A stretch of DNA of 64,000 nt, taken from contig NZ_FTOM01000003.1 of the NCBI RefSeq assembly GCF_900156695.1, positions 124,001-188,000 of the forward strand, given 5' to 3'. The notes beneath the pieces were generated by a model. It was not told the origin of the DNA and did no database searches. It saw only the letters and a program-made list of their open reading frames with translations. Source of the DNA: Phaeovulum vinaykumarii. Its GTDB lineage: Bacteria > Pseudomonadota > Alphaproteobacteria > Rhodobacterales > Rhodobacteraceae. The translations under genes were made by a program, and so were the position numbers. Of this stretch, positions 17,294 to 25,943 are shown piece by piece (the first letter of the stretch is position 1; each line of letters begins with the position of its first letter).

Positions 17294-18291
17294 GCCCGCT
17301 CCTCGCGCAGGGCGGCGCGGATGTTCCAGATCATCAGCGGCGTGACCAGCGCCATCAGCACCAGCGCCACCGCCGCGCCGCGCCCCGCATCGGGGCTGCC
17401 GCGGAACATCCAGTCATAGATCAGATTGGCCAGAACCTGCGTGCCCCATTGGCCGTTGGTCATCACGAAGACGATGTCGAAGAGCTTGAGGACCATGATC
17501 GTGATCGCGGTCCAGACCACGGCCAGCGTGCCGCGGATCTGGGGCACCTGGATGCGGGTGAAGATCGTCCACGGACCCGCCCCGTCCAGACGCGCGGCCT
17601 CCAGCGTCTCTTCGGGCACGGCGCGCAGGGCCGCCGACAGGATCACCATGGCAAAGCCCGTCTGCATCCAGATCACCACCACCATCAGCGCCAGATCGTT
17701 GACGAACGCCCGTGTCAGCCAGGCCTGCGGCGCGCCCCCCGCCGCCGTCACCAGCGCGTTCAGAAGACCGATCTCGGGCGCGGGTTCGGGGGTGAAGGCA
17801 TAGATGAATTTCCAGATCACCGCCGCCCCCACGAACGAGATCGCCATCGGCATGAACAGGACGGCGCGGGCCAGCACCCCCCAGCGCAGCCCGTCGGTCA
17901 GAACCGCCGCGATCAACCCCAGCGCCGTCGAGACCGCGGGCACCACCAGAAGCCAGGCCAGGCTGTTGCCAAGCGCCTCGTACAGCCGCGCGTCGCTTGC
18001 CAGCCAGCGCAGGTTCTCAAGGCCCACGAACCGGGCCCCGGTCGCGTCATGCAGCGCCAGCCAGCCCGTGCGCAGCACCGGCCACACCAGATAGAGCCCC
18101 ATGAACACAAGCGCCGGCCCCAGAAACAGCCAGGGCCGGATCAGACCGGCGCGCGCGCTGTTGCGCCCCGCCCGCCTGCCGGTTGCGGGCCAGATCAGGT
18201 CCAGCATGCGGTTCGCCCCCCAAACCCATGCCACACAGGTGAAAAGAACGCTCAGCATCGTGGCGGCGGCCAGCGTCAGGGCCTCAGGCAT
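17290..18291 (-). CDS. aglF: ABC sugar importer permease (AglF/MalF type)
   Basis: 333 aa CUT1 permease with about eight hydrophobic segments, including an N-terminal pair before the PWLFLGPALVFMGLYL segment. The EAA loop is EAARLDGAGPWTIFTRIQVPQI near residue 235. The start follows the binding-protein stop by 8 nt and its end overlaps the next permease by 4 nt. Size and the long N-terminal region match AglF of rhizobial alpha-glucoside importers. Confidence 0.86.
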   Translation of the reverse strand: MPEALTLAAATMLSVLFTCVAWVWGANRMLDLIWPATGRRAGRNSARAGLIRPWLFLGPALVFMGLYLVWPVLRTGWLALHDATGARFVGLENLRWLASDARLYEALGNSLAWLLVVPAVSTALGLIAAVLTDGLRWGVLARAVLFMPMAISFVGAAVIWKFIYAFTPEPAPEIGLLNALVTAAGGAPQAWLTRAFVNDLALMVVVIWMQTGFAMVILSAALRAVPEETLEAARLDGAGPWTIFTRIQVPQIRGTLAVVWTAITIMVLKLFDIVFVMTNGQWGTQVLANLIYDWMFRGSPDAGRGAAVALVLMALVTPLMIWNIRAALREERA

Positions 18292-18299
18292 CGCGGCAC

Positions 18300-19733
18300 C
18301 TAATCCAGGCTGTCCCAGGTCTTCTGGATCTGTGCTGCGACCTGCGCGGCGGGCGCGCCGGCGACATAATCGAGCATGCCGGTCCAGAAGGCCCCGGCCC
18401 CGATCGCCCCCGGCATCAGGTCCGATCCGTCGAAGCGAAAGAGGCTGGCGCCCAGAAGGATCGCGCCCATCTTGCGCAGGGTCGGATCGCCGTAAAGGTC
18501 GGGGTTCACGCCGCGGTGGGGCGTCAGGAAACCGCTCTGAGCCATCCAGATCTCATGCGCGAGGGGGCTGCGCAGGAACGAAAGGAACACCGCCGCGGCG
18601 GGGGCGTCGCTCATCCGGGCCCAGAAGGCGCCCGATCCCAAAACCGGCTGGCCCAGAACCGGCTGGCCCAGATCGCGGTCGGCGTAGGCGGGAAAGTAGA
18701 AGAAATCGACATCGCGCCCGATCTGGGTTCCGGGCGGAAAGAAGGTGGGGATGAAACTGGCCTGGCGGTGCATCCAGCAACGTGGCGGCAGGGTGAAAAG
18801 CCCCGCGGGACTGTCGCGGAAATCGGTCGCGGCGACGGCGGCCGGGCCGCCGGCCACATAGCCGGGGGTGCGCACGAAGGCGCCGAAGGCCTCGATCGCG
18901 GCGATCACGCGCGGATCATCGAAGGGGATCGCGTGCGAAACCCAGGCGTCATAGACTTGGGGCGGATAGAGGCGCAGCATGAATTCCTCGACCCAATCGG
19001 TGGCGGGCCAGCCGGTCGCGCCGCCCGATCCCAGCCCGATGCACCAGGGCGTCTCGCCCAAACGCACGAGGTGGTCGGAAAGCGCCAGAAGATCCTCCTG
19101 GCTGCGGGGGAGGCTCAGCCCAGCCTCGGCGAAATTCTCGGGGACATACCAGACCAGCGACTTCAGCTCGGCCTTGTAGGGAAAGGCATAAAGGCGCGGC
19201 ACGCCGTCCGGCCCTGCGTGGCGCGCCAGCCCCGCCCAGCTGTCCCCGGCGGCGTAATGGGCAGACAGCCAGTCAGCGGTGTCGGCGGGCATGGGCCGCA
19301 GATGGCCCTTGGCGGCCAGATCGGCCACCAGCCCCGGCTGGGGAAAGACGGCAATGTCGGGGGGCGATCCGGCCTCGGCGTCGATGAGGATCTGCTGCTC
19401 GAAACTGTCCGACCCGCCATGCAGGACGCGCGCGCCGGTTGCGGTCTCGAAATAGGCGATGACGCTTTCGACCAGCGCCTTGTCGGGGCCGGTCCAGGGC
19501 GACAGGATGGTGATCGTCTGCCCCGAGAGGTCATGATCGGCAAGCGCGGCAAGGTCGTCCCAGTGAAAGCGCGGGTCGGCACCGGGGGGAAAGACGAGAT
19601 CCCCCGCCGCTCCGCCTCCCGCTGCCGCGTCCATAGCGCCACCGGAAACGCCACCCGCCAGCAGCAGCGCCCCCACCAGGCCCCGCGTCACAGACCGGAT
19701 CCGCGCGGGGCAGATCATGTCGCGTTTGACCAT
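18300..19733 (-). CDS. aglE: ABC sugar importer substrate-binding protein (AglE type)
   Basis: 477 aa periplasmic binding protein with an N-terminal signal region (TRGLVGALLLAGGVSGGAMDAAAGG). The mature part starts the family fold at QTITILSPWTGPDKALVESV. AAGGGGG precedes ATG 19733. It binds the imported glucoside, and tryptophan-rich loops (DSWAGLARH, FWARMSD) are consistent with sugar stacking. Odd feature: a perfect 15-bp tandem duplication at 18642-18671 creates LGQPVLGQPVLG in the protein. First gene of the operon, divergent from the GH1/glucokinase pair. Confidence 0.87.
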   Translation of the reverse strand: MVKRDMICPARIRSVTRGLVGALLLAGGVSGGAMDAAAGGGAAGDLVFPPGADPRFHWDDLAALADHDLSGQTITILSPWTGPDKALVESVIAYFETATGARVLHGGSDSFEQQILIDAEAGSPPDIAVFPQPGLVADLAAKGHLRPMPADTADWLSAHYAAGDSWAGLARHAGPDGVPRLYAFPYKAELKSLVWYVPENFAEAGLSLPRSQEDLLALSDHLVRLGETPWCIGLGSGGATGWPATDWVEEFMLRLYPPQVYDAWVSHAIPFDDPRVIAAIEAFGAFVRTPGYVAGGPAAVAATDFRDSPAGLFTLPPRCWMHRQASFIPTFFPPGTQIGRDVDFFYFPAYADRDLGQPVLGQPVLGSGAFWARMSDAPAAAVFLSFLRSPLAHEIWMAQSGFLTPHRGVNPDLYGDPTLRKMGAILLGASLFRFDGSDLMPGAIGAGAFWTGMLDYVAGAPAAQVAAQIQKTWDSLD

Positions 19734-19846
19734 CGTCGTCCCCCTTCCTGTCGGCCGATGGGACCGGGGCCAGACCCGGTGCGGGCCGGCGGCGCCGGGC
19801 CACACTCGCGGGCCTCAAGCTCGGGCCGACAACAGCCGACAGGCCC

Positions 19847-19875
19847 AGCCTTTCCCATGTGCAGACCCTTGTCAA
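19847..19875 (-). promoter_or_regulatory. Sigma-70-like promoter for the aglEFGK-like operon
   Basis: On the minus strand TTGACA (19870-19875), a 17-bp spacer, then AAGGCT (19847-19852). This predicts a start about 105 nt before the aglE ATG. The -35 is perfect and the -10 weak. Confidence 0.45.
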
Positions 19876-19928
19876 CGCGCGACTTTCATCCCTTGCGTGC
19901 ATTTTGCCCCCGCAGATCGCGGGAATGA

Positions 19929-19957
19929 TTGACCGCCTGTTGCCCCGTGCCTAGGCT
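19929..19957 (+). promoter_or_regulatory. Sigma-70-like promoter for the GH1-glk pair
   Basis: TTGACC (19929-19934), a 17-bp spacer and TAGGCT (19952-19957). The predicted start is about 25 nt before ATG 19990. It lies 53 bp from the divergent agl promoter, so one regulator could act on both. Confidence 0.5.
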
Positions 19958-19989
19958 GTCTTGCAATCCTTCCTGCGCATGGGGGTTCG

Positions 19990-21339
19990 ATGCTGCCGCA
20001 AGGTTTTCCCAGCCTGCCCGCGCGCGCCGATTTCCCGGCGGGCTTTGTCTTCGGCCTGAGCGCGGCGGCCTATCAGATCGAGGGCACGGCGGGTGCCGGC
20101 CCCTGCCATTGGGACAGTTTCGCCGCCACGCCCGGCAGCGTGCGGGGCGGGGTCAATGGGCGGCAGGCCTGCGGGCATCGGGTGCTGTTTCCGCAGGATC
20201 TGGACCTGGCCGCGGCGGCGGGGGTCGATGCCTGGCGGTTCTCGACCTCCTGGGCGCGGCTCCAGCCCGAGGGGCCCGAGAGCTTCTCGGAGCGCGGGCT
20301 GGCCTTCTACGACCGCCTGGTGGACGGGATCTGCGCGCGCGGCATGAAACCGGCGCTGACGCTCTATCACGGCGAATTGCCGGCCTGGGCGGCCGATCGC
20401 GGCGGCTGGGCCAACCGCGACACGGCGCTGCGGCTGGCCGATCTGGCGGCGCAGGTCGGGGCGCGGCTGGGCGACCGGCTGTGGAGCGCGGCGCCCGTCA
20501 ACGCCCCCGCCGAGCTGGCCTGGGCGGGGCATTTCCACGGCCGCCATGCGCCCGGCCTGCGCGACATCCGCGCCGCAAGCCGCGCGCTCCATCACGCGCT
20601 TCTGGCGCAGGGGCTGGGGGTGCAGGCCCTGCGCGCGGCCGCAGGCCCGCAGATCGGCGCCGTGCTGGATTTCACGCAGCTTCTGCCCGCAGACGAACGT
20701 CCCGCCGCCGCCGAGGCCACCGCGCGTCACGACCTGATGCAGCATCGCGCCGTGCTCGGGCCGCTTTTCGGGCAGGGCTATCCGGCCGCACTTCTCGAGG
20801 CGCTGGGCCCGCATCTGCCGCGCCGGGCCGAAGCGGATCTGGACACCATCGCGCAGCCGCTCGACTGGCTGGGGGTCAGCTATCACACCCGCCGCCTGGT
20901 CGCGCCGGCAAACGCGCCCTGGCCTGCGCTGAGCACCGGGCCCGGCACGCGCCCCACCTGCGTTCTGGGCCGGGAATCGGCGCCCGAGGGCCTGCTCGAG
21001 CGGCTGGTGTGGCTGCGCGACACGCTGACGGGCGATCTGCCGCTGATCGTGACGGAAAACGGCATGGCCGCGCCCGACCGCCAGCGCGACGGCGACGGCA
21101 TGATCCTGGATGCCGACCGGGTGCTGTTTCTGGCCGAACATCTCGATGCCTGCCGCGAGGCCATCGCCGAAGGGGTGCCGCTTGCGGGCTACATGATCCG
21201 GTCGCTTCTGGACGGTTTCGAATGGGAGGCGGGCTTTTCCGCGGGCTTCGGCCTGGTCGAGGTCGATCACGACAGCTTGCAGCGCAGGCCCAAGGCGTCC
21301 TATCACGCGGTGACGGCGGCACTGGGCCGCCGGGTCTGA
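19990..21339 (+). CDS. Glycoside hydrolase family 1 (beta-glucosidase-like), acid/base Glu missing
   Basis: 449 aa GH1 TIM barrel. The N-terminal FVFGLSAAAYQIEG, the loop TLYHGELP, the nucleophile motif IVTENG (Glu356) and the C-terminal LLDGFEWEAGFSAGFGLV are recognisable. The acid/base motif, normally TFNEP after a GDR-type segment, reads GDRLWSAAPVNAPAEL here: Ala172 replaces the catalytic Glu. The preceding HWD-type motif is also changed (YHGEL). Such an enzyme should hydrolyse poorly unless another residue or an external base substitutes, as ascorbate does for plant myrosinases. Context with a glucoside importer and glucokinase implies a role in glucoside use or sensing. About 25 nt leader from a good promoter. 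Confidence 0.87.
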   Translation: MLPQGFPSLPARADFPAGFVFGLSAAAYQIEGTAGAGPCHWDSFAATPGSVRGGVNGRQACGHRVLFPQDLDLAAAAGVDAWRFSTSWARLQPEGPESFSERGLAFYDRLVDGICARGMKPALTLYHGELPAWAADRGGWANRDTALRLADLAAQVGARLGDRLWSAAPVNAPAELAWAGHFHGRHAPGLRDIRAASRALHHALLAQGLGVQALRAAAGPQIGAVLDFTQLLPADERPAAAEATARHDLMQHRAVLGPLFGQGYPAALLEALGPHLPRRAEADLDTIAQPLDWLGVSYHTRRLVAPANAPWPALSTGPGTRPTCVLGRESAPEGLLERLVWLRDTLTGDLPLIVTENGMAAPDRQRDGDGMILDADRVLFLAEHLDACREAIAEGVPLAGYMIRSLLDGFEWEAGFSAGFGLVEVDHDSLQRRPKASYHAVTAALGRRV

Positions 21340-21396
21340 GCTGATGCGCCCCGGCGCCAGGGCCCAGGCCGTCAGACCCGTAACCGGACCCGAGTG

Positions 21397-22362
21397 ATGA
21401 CCGACAGCCCGACCCTTGATCTGGTGGCCGATGTGGGCGGCACCAATACCCGCGTGGCGCTGGCGCGCGCCGGGGCGGTCGAGACGGGCGACATCCGCCG
21501 CTATGCCAACCGCGACTTTCCGGGACTGGCGGCGGTGCTGGCGCAGGCCCTGGCCGAGGCCGGAGCGCCGCGGATCGGCACGCTTTGCGTTGCGGTCGCA
21601 GGCCCCGTGCGGGCCGGGCGGGCGCATCTGACCAATCTTGACTGGGCCATCACCCCCGAGGATCTGCGCGCCGCCACCGGCGCCGGGCGGATCGAGATCC
21701 TCAACGACCTTCAGGCGCAGGGCCACGCGCTTGACGTGCTGCCGCCCGCGCGCACGCGGCCCCTGATCGCGGCCCCGGCCGAGCCGCACGGCACGCGGCT
21801 GGTGATCGGCATCGGCACGGGGTTCAACGCAGCGCTGGTGCTGCCCACGCCCGCGGGGCCTGTGGTGGCGGCCTCGGAGGCCGGGCAGATGGCGCTGGCG
21901 TTGCGCGACGCCGATGACCTGCGGCTGGCCCGTCATGTCGCGCTGGCCGGGGGGGCGGTGGTCGAGGATGCGCTCTCGGGCCGCGGCATCCTGAAATTGC
22001 ATGCCTTTGCCCGCGCCGAAGACGGCCTGCCGCCCGATCCGCGCCCCGCCCCCGAGATCGTCGCCGCGATCAACGCGGGCGAATCACTCAAAACTGGTGC
22101 GCTTTTTGCGCGTTTTCTGGGACGGGCCGCGGGGGATCTGGCGCTGGTGCATCTGCCCTTCGGCGGGATCTGGCTGTGCGGGGGGCTGGCACGGGCCATG
22201 GCGCCGTCGCTTTTGCGTGACGGATTTGATCGCGCCTTTGCAGACAAGGGCCGTTTCAGCGCCCTGATGGCGGATTTCCCCGTTTCCGTGATCGAAGACG
22301 ATTATGCCGCGCTGTGGGGTTGTGCCCGCCTGGCGGCGCGCCCGGTCCCGATCGGGGCCTGA
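21397..22362 (+). CDS. glk: Glucokinase
   Basis: 321 aa ROK-independent (bacterial Glk-type) hexokinase that phosphorylates intracellular glucose with ATP. The phosphate loop DVGGTNTRVALA (about residue 11), catalytic-region segments AVAGPVRAGRAHLTNLDW and LNDLQAQGHAL, and the adenosine-binding IGIGTGFNAAL are present. ATG 21397 is preferred; a GTG lies directly before it. 57 nt after the GH1 gene, same transcript. It would feed glucose released from imported glucosides into glycolysis or the Entner-Doudoroff route. Confidence 0.9.
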   Translation: MTDSPTLDLVADVGGTNTRVALARAGAVETGDIRRYANRDFPGLAAVLAQALAEAGAPRIGTLCVAVAGPVRAGRAHLTNLDWAITPEDLRAATGAGRIEILNDLQAQGHALDVLPPARTRPLIAAPAEPHGTRLVIGIGTGFNAALVLPTPAGPVVAASEAGQMALALRDADDLRLARHVALAGGAVVEDALSGRGILKLHAFARAEDGLPPDPRPAPEIVAAINAGESLKTGALFARFLGRAAGDLALVHLPFGGIWLCGGLARAMAPSLLRDGFDRAFADKGRFSALMADFPVSVIEDDYAALWGCARLAARPVPIGA

Positions 22363-22544
22363 GGGACGCCCCCTTCCCGATGCCCCAAAGACGCTCCTCG
22401 CGGGCCGATCTGGAATTTTGACAAGTCTCGCGGAACGCGCCGGCGTCAAACCTATCTTAACTTGCACCGCCTATCCCTTTTCCATCCAAGATCGAAAGGG
22501 GAACAAGTGCGCCTGTTTCACATCCAAAGCGCGGGGGGCCGGAA

Positions 22545-22823
22545 ATGACCGCCGCCCTTGCATTGCCAAACCGGCTCGATCTGCCTGCGGCCCGGCCGCT
22601 TGCCGACGCGCTGCGCGCCAATTCCGGCGAGGACATGCAGGTCGACGCCTCCACCGTCGCGCATATCGGCGGGCTCTGTCTGCAACTTCTCCTGTCGGCC
22701 GCGGCCTCTGCGCGCGCGGCTGGCCATCAGTTCATCATCGCTCCTCGGTCCAAAGCCTTCGACGACGCAGTCGCGCTGTTCGGGGTTTCCGCCGAGACGT
22801 TCGAATCGGAGGGCAATCCATGA
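22545..22823 (+). CDS. STAS-domain protein of the chemotaxis operon
   Basis: 92 aa, one STAS/SpoIIAA-like fold (LDLPAARPLADALRANSG, then DASTVAHIGGLCLQLLLSA). The residue after the conserved beta strand is Asp-Ala-Ser, so a phosphorylatable Ser like that of anti-sigma antagonists may exist. Its stop overlaps the cheY start by 4 nt (ATGA), which ties it to the chemotaxis operon. Role unknown; it may scaffold or regulate the CheA cluster. Confidence 0.85.
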   Translation: MTAALALPNRLDLPAARPLADALRANSGEDMQVDASTVAHIGGLCLQLLLSAAASARAAGHQFIIAPRSKAFDDAVALFGVSAETFESEGNP

Positions 22824-23185
22824 GCATGACGGTCCTTGCTGTCGATGACAGCCGCACCATCCGCGACATGCTGAAGCTTGCACTGAACGACGCCGGCATC
22901 ACCTTGCACCTGGCCGAGGACGGTGTGCACGGTCTCGAAGTGCTCGAGGACATCGAACCCGATGCCATCATCTCGGACATCAACATGCCGCGTCTCGATG
23001 GTTTCGGCTTCATCGAAGCCGTCCGCGGCCAGAGCAAGCATCGCGCCACGCCGATCCTTGTCCTGACCACCGAAAGCGCGCCCGAGCTCAAGGCCCGCGC
23101 CCGCGCAGCCGGTGCCACCGGCTGGATCGTCAAGCCCTTCGACCCGGTCAAGCTGGTCAAGGCGCTCAATATGGTCGTCAGCTAA
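22820..23185 (+). CDS. cheY: Chemotaxis response regulator CheY
   Basis: 121 aa single receiver domain. The acidic pair is in VDDSRTIRDM, the phospho-acceptor Asp is in ISDINMPRLDGF, the switch Thr is in VLTTES, and the conserved Lys is in IVKPFDP. It starts at the ATGA overlap with the STAS gene and precedes cheA by 12 nt with an AAAGGAG ribosome site between. It would relay CheA phosphorylation to the motor or act as a phosphate sink. Confidence 0.94.
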   Translation: MSMTVLAVDDSRTIRDMLKLALNDAGITLHLAEDGVHGLEVLEDIEPDAIISDINMPRLDGFGFIEAVRGQSKHRATPILVLTTESAPELKARARAAGATGWIVKPFDPVKLVKALNMVVS

Positions 23186-23197
23186 AGGAGCGTCGTC

Positions 23198-25459
23198 ATG
23201 GCCCTGGACCCTATGGCGGAAATCCGCGCCTCCTTCTTCGTCGAATGCGAAGAACTTCTGGAAAGCCTTCAGGATGCCCTTGTCAGCATGGACGAGGGGG
23301 ACCATGACAACGAGACGATCAACGTCGTCTTCAGGGCCGTGCACTCGATCAAGGGTGGCGCCGGGGCTTTCGGGCTCGACGCGCTCGTGGCGTTCGCGCA
23401 CCGCTACGAGACCGTCATGGATGAAGTGCGTTCGGGTCGTTTGGATGTGACGCCCGACGCGATGCGGCTGTTCTTTGCCGCCGCGGACCTTCTGTCCGAC
23501 CATGTGGCCGCCGCACGTGACGGTGGCCCCGTCCCCGCCGGCGCCGAGGAGGTGCTTCAGGAACTTGAAGCGCTGATGGGCGGGCCGGCCGCGATTGCCG
23601 AGCAGGAGGAAGAAGTCACCGACTTCCAGCCGATGGGCCTGTCGCTCGAGCTCGACATGGACTTCGACTTCGGCTCCCCGCCCGACGCCACCGAGGAACT
23701 GCCCACCCAGAAACCGGGCTGGCAGATCCGGCTGACCCCGCAAAGCGGGCTCTATGCCTCGGGCAACGAGATCCTCCAGGTGCTCAAGCAGCTTTCGGCT
23801 TTGGGCCCCTGCGAAACCGAGATCGACACCGCCCGGCTGCCCGATCTGGCCGCGATCGACCCCGAACAGGCCTATCTGAGCTGGACCGCGCGCCTCATGG
23901 CCCCGGTGGCCGAAGACGAGGTCCGCGACCTCTTCGATTTCATCGAGGATGTCTGCGAGATCGACATCACGCCGCTGGACGGCGGCGCTGACGAGGAGAT
24001 CGACTCGGCGGAAGAGACCGCGCCCGGTGCAGCGCCCGTGGCGTCTTCTGACATTGCGCTGCCCCCGGCTGATCTGACTTCTGAACCCGCCGATACGTCG
24101 GCCACCGCACCGGCTGTCGCGGCGCCCTCCGCGCCCGCGGCCGATGCCGGCACGCCTGCCGAAGCCGTCGCGGATGCCCCTGCACCCGCCCCGGCCGCGG
24201 CCGCACCGGCCAAGCCTGCCGCCAAACCCGCCGCATCGGGCGGGGGGGGCGAGCATGCCTCGGCGACGGTGCGGGTCGACCTCGAACGGATCGACCGCCT
24301 GGTCAACCTCGTGGGCGAGCTGGTCATCAACCAGGCGATGCTGTCGCAAAGCGTGGCCGAAGCCGGGCTGCCGCCGACCTCGGCGGTCATGAACGGCCTC
24401 GAGGCCTTCATGATGCTCACGCGCGACATCCAGGACAGTGTGATGATGATCCGCGCCCAGCCCGTGAAGCCGCTGTTCCAGCGGATGGGCCGGATCGTGC
24501 GCGAATCCTCGGCCGCGGTCGGCAAGCAGGTGCGCCTGCGCACCGAGGGCGAGAGCACCGAAGTCGACAAGACCGTCATCGAACGGCTGGCCGACCCGCT
24601 GACCCACATGATCCGGAACTCGGTCGACCACGGCCTTGAAACGCCCGAAAAGCGCGTGGCCGCCGGCAAGCCGCCCGAAGGGGTGATCACCCTCTCGGCG
24701 CTGCACCGTTCGGGCCGCGTCGTGATCGAGATCGAGGACGACGGCGCCGGCATCAACCGGCCCAAGGTCCGCGATATCGCCATCAAGAAGGGGCTTGTCC
24801 CCGCGGATGCCAACCTCACCGACAGCGAAATTGACAACCTGCTCTTCCTGCCCGGCTTCTCGACCGCCGATCAGGTCTCGGCCCTCTCGGGCCGCGGGGT
24901 CGGCATGGATGTCGTGCGTCAGGCGATCCAGTCGCTGGGCGGACGCATCTCGATCACCTCCGAACCCGGCAAGGGCACGAAATTCTCGATCTCGCTGCCG
25001 CTCACCCTGGCGGTTCTCGATGGCATGGTCGTCAACGTCGCCGGCGAAACCCTCGTGGTGCCGCTGTCCTCGATCGTGGAAACCGCAACGCTGACCCAGA
25101 ACGACATCCGCTCGCTCGGGCCGGAAACGAACGTGATCCATGTGCGCGGCGCCTTCGTGCCGCTCTATGATCTGGGCGCCGAACTGGGTTATCGGGCGCC
25201 GCAGACCACCTACGAAGGCGGCATTGTCCTTCTGACCGCACAGGAAGATGGCGCCCGATCGGCGCTGGTCGTCGATGCCATCATGGAACAGCGTCAGGTC
25301 GTCATCAAAGGGCTGCAGCAAAGCTACGGCCATATCCCCGGCGTCGCGGCGGCGACGATCCTGGGCGACGGCCAGATCGCTCTCATTCTCGACCCCGCCG
25401 ACCTTGTTCAGAACGCGAGCGGACGCACCCGTGTTGCCGACCTCGACCTTGCAGGATGA
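23198..25459 (+). CDS. cheA: Chemotaxis histidine kinase CheA
   Basis: 753 aa. Domain order: Hpt/P1 with phospho-His in VFRAVHSIKGGAG (about residue 49), a P2-like region (about 130-270), an Ala/Pro-rich linker (about 280-350), P3 dimerisation (VRVDLERIDRLVNLVGELVI), the HATPase P4 with IRNSVDHGLE (N box), EDDGAGI and SGRGVGMDVV, and a C-terminal CheW-like P5. All catalytic boxes are intact. It overlaps cheW by 4 nt. The cheY-cheA-cheW-cheR-cheY order matches cheOp1 of Rhodobacter sphaeroides (from memory). Confidence 0.96.
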   Translation: MALDPMAEIRASFFVECEELLESLQDALVSMDEGDHDNETINVVFRAVHSIKGGAGAFGLDALVAFAHRYETVMDEVRSGRLDVTPDAMRLFFAAADLLSDHVAAARDGGPVPAGAEEVLQELEALMGGPAAIAEQEEEVTDFQPMGLSLELDMDFDFGSPPDATEELPTQKPGWQIRLTPQSGLYASGNEILQVLKQLSALGPCETEIDTARLPDLAAIDPEQAYLSWTARLMAPVAEDEVRDLFDFIEDVCEIDITPLDGGADEEIDSAEETAPGAAPVASSDIALPPADLTSEPADTSATAPAVAAPSAPAADAGTPAEAVADAPAPAPAAAAPAKPAAKPAASGGGGEHASATVRVDLERIDRLVNLVGELVINQAMLSQSVAEAGLPPTSAVMNGLEAFMMLTRDIQDSVMMIRAQPVKPLFQRMGRIVRESSAAVGKQVRLRTEGESTEVDKTVIERLADPLTHMIRNSVDHGLETPEKRVAAGKPPEGVITLSALHRSGRVVIEIEDDGAGINRPKVRDIAIKKGLVPADANLTDSEIDNLLFLPGFSTADQVSALSGRGVGMDVVRQAIQSLGGRISITSEPGKGTKFSISLPLTLAVLDGMVVNVAGETLVVPLSSIVETATLTQNDIRSLGPETNVIHVRGAFVPLYDLGAELGYRAPQTTYEGGIVLLTAQEDGARSALVVDAIMEQRQVVIKGLQQSYGHIPGVAAATILGDGQIALILDPADLVQNASGRTRVADLDLAG

Positions 25460-25932
25460 TCCCCATGACCGATGAACCCAATGTGAAAAACACCGGCGAA
25501 GTGGAACTTCTGTCGTTCCGACTGGCCGAACAGGAATACAGCGTCGACATCATGTCCGTGCGCGAGATCCGCGGCTGGACCCGTGCCACGCCCCTGCCCC
25601 ATGCCCCCGCCCATGTGCGCGGCGTGATCAACCTGCGCGGCACGGTGCTGCCGGTCGTCGATCTGTCCACGCGCCTCGGGATGCCGCCGGTCAAGGGCGA
25701 TGCGCGCAACGTCATCATCGTGGTCCAGGTCGCCGGCCAGGCCGCCGGGCTTCTGGTCGATGCCGTGTCCGATATTCTGGCGCTGCCGCGCTCGGAGCTG
25801 CAACCGCCGCCCGATCTCGCGGCCGATGCCGCCCACAGCTACATCGAGGCACTGACCATCGTCGAGGGGCGCATGATCCGCGTTCTCGACCTGCAAGCAG
25901 TTCTGCCCGACGGAACCGCGGAAGCCGCCTGA
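25456..25932 (+). CDS. cheW: Chemotaxis coupling protein CheW
   Basis: 158 aa SH3-like coupling protein linking receptors to CheA. Family motifs MSVREIRGW, VRGVINLRGTVLPVVDL and GLLVDAVSDIL are clear. The start overlaps the cheA stop by 4 nt; an in-frame ATG nine bases later is an alternative start. Confidence 0.94.
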   Translation: MIPMTDEPNVKNTGEVELLSFRLAEQEYSVDIMSVREIRGWTRATPLPHAPAHVRGVINLRGTVLPVVDLSTRLGMPPVKGDARNVIIVVQVAGQAAGLLVDAVSDILALPRSELQPPPDLAADAAHSYIEALTIVEGRMIRVLDLQAVLPDGTAEAA

Positions 25933-25943
25933 GACCTGACCCC

